The position numbers were made by a program, and so were the translations under genes. From Piliocolobus tephrosceles (lineage: Eukaryota; Chordata; Mammalia; Primates; Cercopithecidae): DNA of 64,000 nucleotides. Positions within the stretch are counted from its first letter, which is position 1. Every line of letters begins with the position of its first letter. Below, piece by piece: positions 12,761 through 24,344 of this stretch. Below the pieces are notes generated by a model. That model ran no database searches. It was not told the origin of the DNA and worked only from the letters and a program-made list of their open reading frames with translations. The stretch lies in NCBI RefSeq assembly GCF_002776525.5, contig NC_045441.1:83339954-83403953 (forward strand). The letters run 5' to 3'.

Positions 12761-14034
12761 AAGACATTATAAAATTATGTGATTGCCAAGTGGCATGTTG
12801 TCTGATAGTAAAGTTTACTCAATGCTTCAAAGTAGTAACAAATCTGTAGAGCTCAGAAGGAGAAGGGTTAAATTGTTAACTACTAATAACTAATAAAAAA
12901 TGTACTCTGCCTGCTCTTACTTAGTTTCAAATTTTAATAGGATTCTAACCTGCCTACAAAACAAAAAGTTTTACAGGAATAAAAATAAATCATTAGAAGT
13001 AAGCACCTGATTGAGTCAACTTCAGAGGACCCATTTTATCAAATTAATATTTCATTAAGGCACTCCATTGTCCACATATACCTGAGCAGGTTCCATTATC
13101 AGATTATACAAGTGGTAACTTATGAGTCCATTCCAACATGCCAACAAAGATCCAGTAAAACTCTCTGAAGAGAAGGAGAGACTCACGTTTCTGAGATCCT
13201 GGCATGCCAAGTGATTTACATGTGCATAGAATCCCTGCATCAAAACAACAAGCTGAATATTTTTAACCTCCCTTTACATATGAGATGACTGCAATTCAAA
13301 TCTGATTAACACTTAAAGTTGCACAGCTATGTATTCAGCTCTCTCATTTAATGCCTGGACACCTTCGTATGCACTTCAAGGAGAGTCAGTTTGCAGAAGA
13401 TCTTCTAGAATCCCATAGACAGTTCAAGTAGACTTGGTCCAAATACTCCGAATTTTTCAGCGAAATGTCCTTCTTTGTTTTCTGGCTTCTATCTCTCAGC
13501 TTTTTCTTCTTTTTGTCTTCCCCGAGTCCACTCTACACTTCCTATGGCTTTTTCTTTTTCTTCCTTATACGAAGTTCTCTTTTCCTTTTTGCTTTCTCTT
13601 GAACCACTTTCTTCTGACATCTTCTATAGGTAAGAGGAACTTTGAGTAAGACAATCTAGGTTTAAGTGTGTAAAGTGTGTGACTGCCATTTAACTGTGTT
13701 AACGTGCTCAGCTAATGAGAGCAAACATCGCAAAGAGCCAAAGATACTAGTAAAAGCCCACAGGACCCAGAAGACTTTCTCTAATTTTTGTTCTTTCTAT
13801 TCCCTCCACTTATTCATAATCTTTACCTCCTATTCTCCAGGAACTACTCTGCCTTGGAGATTTCTTTCATCTTTGTTTTTAACAAAAATTTTAAATTATT
13901 TACAACTAAGATACCTACTGATTCTTCAGGTTGATGTGCATAATAGTTATAATTTACTAATTCCTAAATGTGCTAAAAGAGTCATTAGAAGTAAATGCTT
14001 ATGAAAGGGGAAAAATTATTAAATTTCATTTGTT
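12761..14034. other. Mostly unassigned; possible MIR near 13240-13370
   Basis: No gene is supported. Around 13240-13370 phrases resembling a minus-strand MIR occur (tttacatatgagatgactgc, then ttaaagttgcacagct), so an eroded MIR is possible. The open frame 13666-14004 (112 codons) has no recognisable family and no splice or codon support. Confidence 0.4.
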
Positions 14035-14070
14035 CATTTATTCATTTCATGTATTTATTTATTTAGTTAC

Positions 14071-14117
<47 letters not shown>

Positions 14118-14120
14118 TTT
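14035..14120 (+). repeat. (TTTA)n microsatellite
   Basis: A tetranucleotide tract, nearly pure from about 14071 and imperfect before that. It abuts the T-rich head of a minus-strand Alu monomer and probably grew from that element's A-rich tail. Confidence 0.95.
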
Positions 14121-14240
14121 TTGGAACAGGTTCTCACCCTGTCACCCAGGATACAGTGCAGTGGTTCACTGACAGTCACTGCAGCCCTAATCTCTCAGGC
14201 TCAAGTAATCATACCCCAGCATCTCAAGTAACTGGGACAC
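14121..14240 (-). mobile_element. Alu-related left monomer (FLAM-like), minus strand
   Basis: Reverse-orientation match to a single Alu left arm: 'ctcaccctgtcacccagg', 'cactgcagccctaatctctc', ending at cagcatctcaagtaactggg. It stops before the 5' end of the monomer. There is no right arm, so it is either a free left monomer or a truncated AluJ. Confidence 0.75.
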
Positions 14241-16023
14241 ATCAAATTTATTGATGGTGAAGAATTTTTATCTGCTGACCAGCAAGTGAGCTTACTTATT
14301 AGACTACATATGTGATAAATTTGACTATGTCTCTCTTACATAAAATCAAGTCGTAAAGATTGAAACATATATTTACAATCAACCAAGTTTTACAACAATA
14401 AATCATTGAATAATTGAATAATGTACAGAATACACAGAATCATTTAATGATGTACAGAATATACATTCTTCTCAGCACCACACCACACTTATTCCAAAAT
14501 TGACCACATAATTGGAAGTAAAGCACTCCTCAGCAAATGTACAAGAACAGAAATTATAACAAACTGTCTCTCAGACCACAGTGCAATCAAACTAGAACTC
14601 AGGACTAAGAAACTCAATCAAAACTGCTCAAATACATGGAAACTGAACAACCTGCTCCTGAAGGACTACTGGGTACATAACGAAATGAAGGCAGAAATAA
14701 AGATGTTCTTTGAAACCAATGAGAACAAAGATACAACATACCAGAATCTCTGGGACACATTTAAAGCAGTGTGTAGAGGGAAATTTATAGCACTAAATGC
14801 CTACAAGAGAACGCAGGAAAGCTCTAAAATTGACACTCTAACATCACAGTTAAAAGAACCAGAGAAGCAAGAGGAAACACATTCAAAAGCTAGCAGAAGG
14901 CAAGAAATAACTAAGATCAGAGCAGAACTGAAGGAGATAGAGACACAAAAAACCCTCCAAAAAAAATCAATGAATCCAGGAGTTGGTTTTTCGAAAAAAT
15001 CAACAAAATTGATAGACCGCTAGCAAGACGAATACAGAAGAAAAGAGAGAAGAATCAAATAGACGCAATTAAAAATGATAAAGGGGATATCACCACTGAC
15101 CCCACAGAAATACAAACTACCATCAGAGAATACTATAAACACCTCTATGCAAATCAACTAGAAAATCTAGAAGAAATGGATAATTTCCTGGACACTTACA
15201 CTCTTCCAAGACTAAACCAGGAAGAAGCTGAATCCCTAAATAGACCAATAGCAGGCTCTGAAATTGAGGCAATAATTAATAGCCTACCAACCAAAAAAAG
15301 TCCAGGACCAGATCGATTCACAGCTGAATTCTACCAGAAGTACAAGGAGGAGCTGGTACCATTCCTTCTGAAACTATTCCAATCAATAGAAAAAGAGGGA
15401 ATCCTCCCTAACTCATTTTATGAGGCCAACATCATCCTGATACCAAAGCCTGGCAGAGATACAACAAAAAAAGAGAATTTTAGACCAATATCCCTGATGA
15501 ACATCAATGCAAAAATCCTCAATAAAATACTGGCCAAACGGATTCAGCAGCACATCAAAAAGCTTATCCACCATGATCAAGTGGGCTTCATCCCTGGGAT
15601 GCAAGGCTGGTTCAACATGTGCAAATAAATAAACGTAATCCAGCATATCAACAGAACCAAAGACAAGAACCACATGATTATCTCAATAGATGCAGAAAAG
15701 GCTTTTGACAAAATTCAACAGCCCTTCATGCTAAAAACGCTCAATAAATTCGATATAGATGGAACGTACCTCAAAACAATAAGAGCTATTTATGACAAAC
15801 CCACAGCCAATATCATACTGAATGGGCAAAAACTGGAAAAATTCCCTTTGAAAACTGGCACAAGACAGGGATGCCCTCTCTCACCGCTCCTATGCAACAT
15901 AGTGTTGGAAGTTCTGGCTAGGGCAATCAGGCAAGAGAAAGAAAGAAAGGGTATTCAGTTAGGAAAAGAAGAAGTCAAATTGTCCCTGTTTGCAGATGAC
16001 ATGATTGTATATTTAGAAAACTC

Positions 16024-16327
16024 GGGAAGGGGAACATCACACAATGGGGCCTATCATGGGGAGGGGGGAGGGGGGAGGGATTGCATTGGGGAGTTATACC
16101 TGATATAAATGAATTGATGGGTGCTGACGAGTTGATGGGTGCAGCACACCAACATGGCACATGTATACATATGTAACAAACCTGCACGTTATGCACATGT
16201 ACCCTAGAANNNNNNNNNNNNNNNNNNNNNNNNNNNNNNNNNNNNNNNNNNNNNNNNNNNNNNNNNNNNNNNNNNNNNNNNNNNNNNNNNNNNNNNNNNN
16301 NNNNNNNNNAAAAAAAAAAAAAAAAAA
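16024..16327 (+). mobile_element. Short L1 3'-end insertion nested in L1 copy B
   Basis: ORF2 sequence stops at 16023, and about 186 bp of L1 3' UTR follow (ggaaggggaacatcacac through caccaacatggcacatg to accctagaa). A 100-N gap and a poly(A) run (16310-16328) come next, and then ORF2 resumes in the expected place. A 9-bp target-site duplication, agaaaactc, lies at 16015-16023 and 16328-16336. This is the signature of a heavily 5'-truncated L1 inserted by target-primed reverse transcription. Its 3' UTR resembles that of the host copy at 18046-18232 at more than 90 percent by eye. Confidence 0.88.
16210..16309. other. Assembly gap (100 N)
   Basis: Exactly 100 ambiguous bases, the usual placeholder for a gap of unknown size. 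The left edge is the last few bases of an L1 3' end and the right edge is poly(A). The missing sequence is probably the L1 terminus plus a long A tail. Confidence 0.98.
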
Positions 16328-18284
16328 AGAAAACTCCATTGTCTCAGCCCAAAATCTCAAGTTGGTAAGCAACTTCAGCAAAGTCTCAGGATACAAAATT
16401 AATGTGCAAAAATCACAAGCATTCTTATACACCAGTAACAGACAAACAGAGAGCCAAATCATGAATGAAATTCCATTCACAATTGCTTCAAAGAGAATAA
16501 AATACCTAGGAATCCAACTGATAAGGGATGTAAAGGACCTCTTTAAGGAGAACTACAAACCACTGCTCAGTGAAATAAAAGAGGACACAAACAAATGGAA
16601 GAACATACCATGCTCATGGATAGGAAGAATCAATATCATGAAAATGGCCATACTGCCCAAGGTTATTTATAGATTCAATGCCATCCTCATCAAGCTACCA
16701 ATGAGTTTCTTCACAGAATTGGAAAAAACTGCTTTAAAGTTCATATGGAACCATAAAAGACCCCACATTGCCAAGACAATCCTAAGTCAAAAGAACAAAG
16801 CTGGAGGCATCACGCTACCTGACTTCAAACTATACTACAAGGCTACAGTAACCAAAACAGCATGGTACTGGTACCAAAACAGAGATATAGACCAATGGAA
16901 CAGAACAGAGTCCTCAGAAATAATACCACACATCTACAGCCATCTGATCTTTGACAAACCTGAGAGAAACAAGAAATGGGGAAAGGATTCCCTATTTAAT
17001 AAATGGTGCTGGGAAAATTGGCTAGCCATAAGTAGAAAGCTGAAACTGGATCCTCTCCTTACTCCTTATACGAAAATTAATTCAAGATGGATTAGAGACT
17101 TAAATGTTAGACCTAAAACCATAAAAACCCTAGAAGAAAACCTAGGTAGTACCATTCAGGACATAGGCAGGGGCAAGGACTTCATGTCTAAAACACCAAA
17201 AGCAACGGCAGCAAAAGCCAAAATTGACAAATGGGATCTCATTAAACTAAAGAGCTTCTGCACAGCAAAAGAAACTACCATCAGAGTGAACAGGCAACCT
17301 ACAGAATGGGAGAAATTTTTGCAATCTACTCATCTGACAAAGGGCTAATATCCAGAATCTACAAAGAACTCAAACAAATTTACAAGAAAAAAACAACCCC
17401 ATCAAAAGTGGGCAAAGGATATGAACAGACATTTCTCAAAAGAAGACATTCATACAGCCAACAGACACATGAAAAAATGCTCATCATCACTGGCCATCAG
17501 AGAAATTCAAATCAAAACCACAATGAGATACCATCTCACACCAGTTAGAATGGCAATCATTAAAAAGTCAGGAAACAACAAGTGCTGGAGAGGATGTGGA
17601 GAAATAGGAACACTTTTACACTGTTGGTGGGATTGTAAACTAGTTCAACCATTATGGAAAACAGTATGGCGATTCCTCAAGGATCTAGAGCTAGATGTAC
17701 CATATGACCCAGCCATCCCACTACTGGGTATATACCCAAAGGATCATAAATCATGCTGCTATAAAGACACATGCACACGTATGTTTATTGTGGCACTATT
17801 CACAATAGCAAAGACTTGGAATCAACCCAAATGTCCATCAGTAACAGACTAGATTAAGAAAATGTGGCACATATATACCATGGAATACTATGCAACCATA
17901 AAAAAGGATGAGTTTGTGTCCTTTGTAGAGACATGGATACAGCTGGAAACCATCATTCTTAGCAAACTATCACAAGAACAGAAAGCCAAACACCGCATGT
18001 TCTCACTCATAGGTGGTAACTGAACAGTGAGTTCACTTGGACTCAGGAAGGGGAACATCACACACCGAGGCCTATCATGGGGAGTGGGGAGGGGGGAGGG
18101 ATTGCATTGGGAGTTATACCTGATGTAAATGACGAGTTGATGGGTGCTGACGAGTTGATGGGTGCAGCACACCAACATGGCACAAGTATACATATGTAAC
18201 AAACCTGCACGTTATGCACATGTACCCTAGAACTTAAAGTATAATAATAATAAAGAAAAAAAAGTAAAAAAATAAAATTAATTT

Positions 18285-19550
18285 TGAGAATGAGTAACAC
18301 AAGTATTAATTTTTTTAATTGAATATATATATGGGCACTCACATAGTTTAGCTGAAACACAGAAACATAATTAACAGAATATACAGGCCCAATATCATTT
18401 AATTATTTTTAATTTACTCATCATTAAATGAACATATTATAAAAGGAAGAAACAATTGCCTTCTAGTCAGTTTCTTAAACCACTGACTGGCAAGGTGCAA
18501 TATTTTTCATTATAAAGCCTGTGCTGTTTTTTTTTTAAACTACAGTCTATCAACTACTAGTTACAAAATCAATTTACTGGCTCATGACATGTATTTTAAA
18601 TTATTTAAATGGCATATTTCTAGACTGTAAATAATTTTATATTAAATTTGGCTTGATTTTATTATATGTATGTTAAATATTATTTGAAAGCTGTTTTAAA
18701 TAGCCCATATATTTTATGTAGGTATATGTATAACTTGCAATATAAAATGTATTCTTACTGGGAACCTCAGATAAAATGTTGAACAGTTCCATACATTATA
18801 TACTAAATGTGTAATAAACTTTACATAATTTTTTATAGAATTATGTTCAATGATTCTTTGTCACTTGTCACAAAATCACCAAACGACAGATACTACTAAA
18901 TTTTGATGTGAAAGAGTAAGTGAATTAAAAAGGATTGAAATACGTTGTTAAGCTAATATGTATAGGAATGCGAGTGGTAGCAGGTTCTCTGTGGTCATGC
19001 ATGTTAACTAGTACATTCTTTTTGAGTTTTATTAGGGGAAATAAATTGAATTAAACCAATAAAATGAGATATGCTTCAGAGGTTTGTGTTTGCAAGAAAG
19101 GGTGAGAGAGAGTGGAGTTTGGGAGGTGCTCTGGACAGGACAATATTTAGGATCCTATAGGGAAAGGCTGCATTGAGCCTTGAGTTTCTGCACTGCATGG
19201 CCTATCATTTCATCTGCAACATGGTACTGACCATCATAAATAAACCAGGTACTCACAGATCCACATGGATTGCACTGTCCTACTTGTCCAGACTCCTGTG
19301 TCATGAAATCCCTGGGCTGAGAGACAGTTCATTCTCTAGGTGGTTTCTGTCTGCTGGTTTGTGTTGCTAGTGACTGTAGCCACAATCTGTCACTCTCCCT
19401 GCTTCCTGCTGCTCCCTGAGACCTATCCAGCCTTCCCAGAAGGTGTGATATGGAGAGATAAACATTTTTTTTTCTATGTCAGATAAGTTTCTCCACGTCC
19501 CTCTTATAGTGCCACTAAGAGCACTGATTTTTGTCTACCTGTTCATCTCC
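18285..19550. other. AT-rich stretch, nothing recognised
   Basis: No gene or named repeat supported. 19050-19440 is less AT-rich and contains a 65-codon frame (19173-19370) of no recognisable family. Confidence 0.45.
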
Positions 19551-19554
19551 AAGA

Positions 19555-19680
19555 ATATTAATGTATTCTTGCATGTTTTGATTCAACAAACATTTTTTGA
19601 AACCCTAAAATGTCCAAACCATGTAAAAAGTGCTAGGAAGAGAAAGATGCAGTCACAATTCTAACATGAAATGTTAACAT
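19555..19680 (-). repeat. Possible L2 3'-end fragment (minus strand)
   Basis: Phrases such as gattcaacaaacattttttg, followed by a 'gctaggaagagaaagatgcagtcac' type segment, resemble the reverse complement of the L2 terminus. Short and diverged. Confidence 0.4.
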
Positions 19681-19856
19681 ATATGATAGTGATCTAACAA
19701 CTCTACTTGGAACATTAAAAGATAACTTCACTGAAGTAAGGGGCATGGGGGAAGGGCCAGGAGTTTAAAGTATATGAGCAGAATTCGGACCAACGTGATC
19801 AGAAGAGGTAAGAAGCAGAGGCACAGAAGATGCTCACACTATTGGTTCCATTCTCT

Positions 19857-19906
19857 ATTTGAACTGACCAAATACCATGATATTTGAACTGACCAAATAC
19901 CATCAT
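19857..19906 (+). repeat. 25-bp tandem duplication
   Basis: Two adjacent copies of a 25-bp unit containing tgaactgaccaaataccat. They differ at one base (gat versus cat near the end). This looks like a recent local slippage duplication. Confidence 0.9.
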
Positions 19907-20323
19907 GCTTTTCACAGGTATACTATTTTTTTTTTCTAGCCGTTTACCTCAAATAAGGTTGACACATCCAAACTACATATTCCCGACATTCATATTTGCA
20001 TTTTGATTTGCTGTTCTGTTATTTGCATTTTTATTTGCCATGACTTGAGTTCAGATTTGATTATCCAGCATTTGACTTATCCAGTCAGGTCTTTACTTCT
20101 GGTTTACTTCTCATCGTTGCCAGTCATTTGGCCACTTTTTCTTTTCTGTCTTTAAACACAAAGGTGAGCAAGAAAGTCTAGGTAGAGAAACTATAAAATG
20201 TTATTTCTAATTATATAATTTGTTATTTGTTCCTCAGTTAAAAATTCTAGTGGAGAAGGAATTACTTCAAGCGTAGAAATAGAGTTTGGTCTAATTTGAG
20301 TTTATCACTAGAAAATAATTTGT

Positions 20324-20625
20324 TTGGCTTTTTTTTTTTTTTTTTTTTTGAGACAGAGTCTTCCTCTGTTGCCCAGGCTGGAGTGCAGTGATCTTGATAC
20401 ACTGCAAGCTCCGCCTCCTGGGTTCACGCCATTCTCCTTCCTCAGCCTCCAGAGTAGCTGGTACTATAGGCGCCCACCACTATGCTTGGCTAATTTTTTG
20501 TATTTTTAGTAGAGAAGGGGTTTCACCATGTTGGTCAGGCTGGTCTCGAACTCCTGACCTCATGATCCACCCACCTCAGCCTCCCAAAGTGCTGGAATTA
20601 CAGGCATGAGCCACCGTGCCCAGCC
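20324..20625 (-). mobile_element. Alu element (minus strand, S/Y-type)
   Basis: A T-run of about 20, then a full reverse-orientation dimer ending ccaccgtgcccagcc. The target-site duplication gaaaataattt lies at 20311-20321 and 20626-20636. Diagnostic stretches mix AluS (gtcaggctggtctcgaactc) and Y/Sg features (gcaagctccgcctcctgg). Confidence 0.95.
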
Positions 20626-20639
20626 GAAAATAATTTATC

Positions 20640-21655
20640 TGATTCCTGTGGGCAAAGAAAATATTAATACATATATTTTTCTGTTGATTGCCTCAACTAA
20701 GCCTACTGAACATGACTTTAACAATCTTTCTTATTGAAGTCACTAATATTCAAATAGCTTATATTTTATGGGAAGACAAAATTTTCTGTCTGAGATCATT
20801 AGAGTTTATAAAGAGATGTTAGTGTTTCATAAGACAGACAAAACTAAGTCAGTGCCATATTTACTCTGAAGATATGTTTACTTTCACTTATTTTCAGTGA
20901 ATTAACTTGAATTTTTGCTTTCTCATTGAAGAATATAACAAGTTATTTTAAAATCTGTATATTTTTAATTGGGTGAATAAAAAACTCAGTAAGGAAGGCA
21001 CTTTGGGTTATTTTCTATAAGACCTTTTATAGTATAGTAAGTCTACTCAGGATGCATCTTTGTTCATTCACAATCTTACTGCTGTATCATGTGAATTTAC
21101 AAGATTTTAAATCTTTGTACATCAAGTATGTCAATCTTGTTCTAAAATAAGTATTTTAAATATATATCTTTTTTGTAATCTCAAAAGAAATTGTAACTCC
21201 CAACCTGCAATGTTAAACATAGCCTTAGAACACGTTTACTGTTTCATTGTACTATTCAAGAAATTTGAATTTTTAGAAACACCAATTCACAATACCTTTT
21301 GTCAAGTAAAACTCAGTGTTTCAACCTGAATGCATTTTAATCTACATATGAAATCCATATGTTAATTATATCTCATAAAATATGTAAACTAGCAATGTAG
21401 AAAGGAAGGACTTGCCTTCTTTTCCTTCTCAAAAGTAGATTTTTATAGTATATACATACTTTGGACAAAATGGATTTTATGTACATAGGAGGAGATATGG
21501 GTATCTAAGGATGGTGGTATTGGGAGCTAACAGTAGACAGTTAGGTTGTAGCCCCTTTCTAGAGGACCTTGTCTTGAATTGATTGAAATAAGTTGAAATT
21601 GATCTCAGAAGTAATGAGAAGTAAAAAAGGGCTTTTAAACAAAAAAGCAAATACT
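20640..21655. other. AT-rich stretch, nothing recognised
   Basis: No gene, RNA gene or named repeat seen. Confidence 0.45.
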
Positions 21656-21659
21656 CCAT

Positions 21660-21830
21660 TATGTTTGTTTTGAGAACTGTTAAAGTAGTGGGTAGACAAA
21701 AAAAGGAGAGTCTGGAGGCAAGATGATTGTCTAGGAGCTGAGGCAATTCTTAAGTGAGAGGTGATGCAGGCTTGAATGAAGAATATGACAGTGAAGACAG
21801 AGATCAGAGCTGGGTGATATAGTGAGAAGG
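21660..21830 (-). repeat. L2 fragment (minus strand)
   Basis: Plus-strand phrases gagagtctggaggcaagatg, 'tctaggagctgaggcaattc' and gtgagaggtgatgcaggc follow the reverse complement of L2 3' sequence (the 'gaggctattgcagtagtccaggcgag' region). Diverged. Confidence 0.5.
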
Positions 21831-22795
21831 TGAAACAGAATGTCTAATAAGGCTAGTTTTAGAAACCTTGTCACCTATTTATTGTCCATATTTGGAAATG
21901 TATGTAACCTTAGAGCAGATTTTTCTTATGGGATTTTGTATAAGGTGACTAGGTAACCACTGTCCCCAGAAAGTTTTGATAGGATCATTTATTTGGCTTA
22001 TTTTAGCTGCTCTTCTCAAATACCTCTTGGTGTGCCTAAGAAGTGTAAGAAAAAAATTGTTGAAGATATCATATATAAAGAATGCAGAATTTCTCTGAAT
22101 TCAACCTCTTGAACATCTTAGGAATGAAGTGTTGGATCTATTTTACACTGATCAAATATCAGAAACTCTGGCGCTGCGGACCAGAATGGAATCTAAAGAA
22201 AGGAAAGGGCTCTAAAATGGAACTCACCAAAAATTTGGGATGGGGATGTGTACCTGCATTGTTTACTTAGACTGACAACTGGAACTTAAGGGTTGGCTCT
22301 GGATGGCTCTAGAAGAGACAAGGGTTAAGACTGTGACCATTCAGGACCCACCACTCTGTCCTTTGTGTGCAGTTCTAGGAAACAATGGCCGAGCATGATG
22401 ATGTGAACCAGTGAAGCTATCACCCTGGAGCAGGAGCCCAGAGACACGTGTGACCTGTGTTGGGACCAGACCAGCAATAGCATCACTGCAGAGCAAACAA
22501 GCACTTAGGCCTCTCTTCAGCACCAACATTGAGGGCAGTGAGGCATGTAGCGTTTGGAAGCAAAAGTAAATTGAATCCTCTTGAAGAAAATTATCTTCCA
22601 CCATATCAAGGGGAAGGTAAGATCTGAAGACTGAGATGTTGGAAATACTGTTAATAACAGCGGGAGAGTCCTCTAGACTGTGGGAGAGAGAAGCGGGGGA
22701 GATGTGTGACCATATAAATGATACATGATAACTGCATTTGGATTCCAAATGAAGAATTTTACATGTGAACAATTAGATTTCTAGCATGTGTGTGC
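21831..22795. other. Unassigned stretch
   Basis: A minus-strand frame of 143 codons (22341-22772) is the longest outside L1 and N-containing frames. It has no recognisable domain, no evident splice or polyadenylation context and no family that I know. I treat it as chance. The region is less AT-rich than its surroundings and could be an eroded repeat inside the flanking L2 pieces. Confidence 0.4.
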
Positions 22796-22799
22796 AGCA

Positions 22800-23040
22800 G
22801 AGGGGGGAGTCATGGATAACAAAGTATCTAGTAGGAGGTTAGAAGAGAAGATGAGATGCAGAGAATGTTAAGATGATGCAGCCATAAGAATGGAGAAATA
22901 ATATAGGAAGGAGGTGGGGTAGCTTGAGAGTTTGGATAATAAATTCAATTTTAGACATTTCTGGTTTAAAAGACCTTCAGGCTATTTCAGTAGATATGAA
23001 GGTATGCTGCTAAATAGTTAGATTATTTTGACAATAACGC
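22800..23040 (-). repeat. L2 fragment (minus strand), continuation
   Basis: The stretch ttcaattttagacatttctg, followed by the 'ttcaggctatttcagtagatatgaagg' type segment, matches the reverse complement of L2 ('ggttttggacatgttaag', then 'tcgagtaggcagttggatat'). It plausibly belongs to the same L2 insertion as 21660-21830. Confidence 0.5.
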
Positions 23041-23214
23041 AGGTTAAGTACTGTTATTTACCCATTTTGTTCATCAATCTGAGGCCAAAAAAAAAAAAAA
23101 AAAGTATTATTCTTCCCCCAGCCTGTTAACTAACTTTACCAGCAAGTGGTACAGTAGGATTCCAATAGAGACAGCTTAACTCCAGGACCACTGCACTAAT
23201 CTGGCAGTATTAGA

Positions 23215-23399
23215 GCTGAAAGGGTATAGGCTTCAGAGGAAAAGACACTTGGATTTAAATCTCAGCTTTGTCACTCACCAGAGAAGAGAAGCTGAATACA
23301 AATACGTTCCTTAATTTAGCTGAGACTCTAATTCTTTATCTGTAAATTTAGGAATCCAAGTTCCAATCTATAGAGTTCTGGTGAGGTTCCATGACATAA
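23215..23399 (+). repeat. MIR fragment (plus strand)
   Basis: MIR order is visible: 'aggcttcagaggaaaagac', 'tggatttaaatctcagc' with 'gtcactcacc', then 'actctaattctttatctgta'. It is cut by the LTR starting at 23400. Confidence 0.6.
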
Positions 23400-23869
23400 T
23401 GTATTAGTTTCCTATTGTAGTGTAACAAATTACCACAGTTAGTGGTATGAAACAGCACATATTTAATCCCTACATTTCTGGAATTCAGAAGTCCAAAATT
23501 AAGGTGTCAGCAAGACTGTGTTCCTTCTGGTGACTTTAGGAGAGAATTTGTTACCTTGTCTTTTCCAGTCTGTAGAAGCCACCCACATGCCTGCATTCGC
23601 GCCCCTTCCGTGGTCCTTAAGGCGCATGACTTCAACCTCTGGTTCCACTGTGACATCTTTTGCTGACTCCCATTCCTTCTGCATCCCTCTTATAAGAACC
23701 CACATGATTATTTGGGCCTATTTAGATAATCCAGGATGATCTCCCCATTTTAAGATCCTTAACTTAATCCTCTCTGCAAAGTTCCTTATGCTACATAAGG
23801 TAACACATGCACAGGTTCTGGGGTTAATGCATGGATATCTTTAGTGGTGGCATTAGTCAGTCTATCACA
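23400..23869 (-). mobile_element. MLT1-like MaLR solo LTR (minus strand)
   Basis: On the plus strand it starts tgtattagtttcctattg, continues 'aacaaattaccacagttag', 'ggtgtcagcaagactgtg' and gataatccaggatgatctcc, and ends cattagtcagtctatcaca. This is the reverse complement of an MLT1-type MaLR LTR, bounded by TG and CA. No internal retroviral region is attached. The subfamily is not assigned. Confidence 0.65.
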
Positions 23870-24344
23870 GTTTATGTACAGTAAGAGTAAACTATCAACA
23901 ACAAGCAATAAGTTTATTGAACATCTCTCTTGACTATCAATTATCCATGCACAGCCTTTGAGAAGAATTGGAAAGCAGTCAACTTGTGATTAACTCATAA
24001 TAGGCATGAATTATAGCTATTATTATCACTATGAGCATTATTCACTTTTAGGAGAAAAATTAATATGCATAATTCTCAGAGCATACCCTTTCAAATGCCC
24101 TGCCAGATAAATTTCTCACTTCTGAAAGACAACCTATCTTTCCTCTTACAAAGGCACTGGGCACAACACATAATTGCAATGTCATATTCCATCTTCAATT
24201 CCCCATCAATTATAGCTCTAGCATTCCAATTATTTCTTTGGCCAAATGATTAAACATTACCTCCCAGAGAAACGTCTCTGATAAACTTATCTCTTAGAAT
24301 TTCTTCCATTTCTGTATCACGTATTCTTTAGGCAATTGTTACTT

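Larger units (their letters stand above)
14451..18023 (+). pseudogene. L1 ORF2 remnant, copy B
   Basis: The 5' end of ORF2 is missing, so most of the endonuclease domain is absent. The remaining sequence covers the linker and coiled region (frame at 14685-15023), the reverse transcriptase (15176-15628 and 15674-16020, with a Phe-Ala-Asp-Asp catalytic motif near 15988-16000) and the C-terminal region (16337-17850), ending at the usual ORF2 stop at 18021-18023. The frame is broken by a frameshift in an A-run near 14960, a premature stop after 15625, the nested L1, and further indels near 17350 and 17850. It is non-functional. Confidence 0.9.
14451..18284 (+). mobile_element. LINE-1 copy B (L1PA-type), 5'-truncated
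   Basis: It begins inside ORF2 (agaatatacattcttctcag) and runs to the L1 3' end (ctgcacgttatgcacatg) and an A-rich tail with interruptions (about 18233-18284). The 3' UTR contains two copies of gacgagttgatgggtgc, as in middle-aged L1PA subfamilies (about L1PA5-8). It is closely similar over its whole length to the matching part of copy C (52.3-55.8 kb). A separate L1 3' fragment with an assembly gap splits its ORF2 at 16023/16328. I found no convincing target-site duplication. The 5' junction carries a short direct repeat. Confidence 0.95.

Noticed and set aside
16094..17348. Long open frames on both strands across 16.1-17.3 kb
   Set aside because: They run through the 100-N gap, which has no stop codons by construction. 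The plus-strand frame is L1 ORF2 and the minus-strand one is its shadow plus poly(T).
22341..22772. 143-codon minus-strand frame
   Set aside because: No family resemblance, no exon boundaries or polyadenylation context, and it lies between L2 pieces, so chance is the simplest reading.
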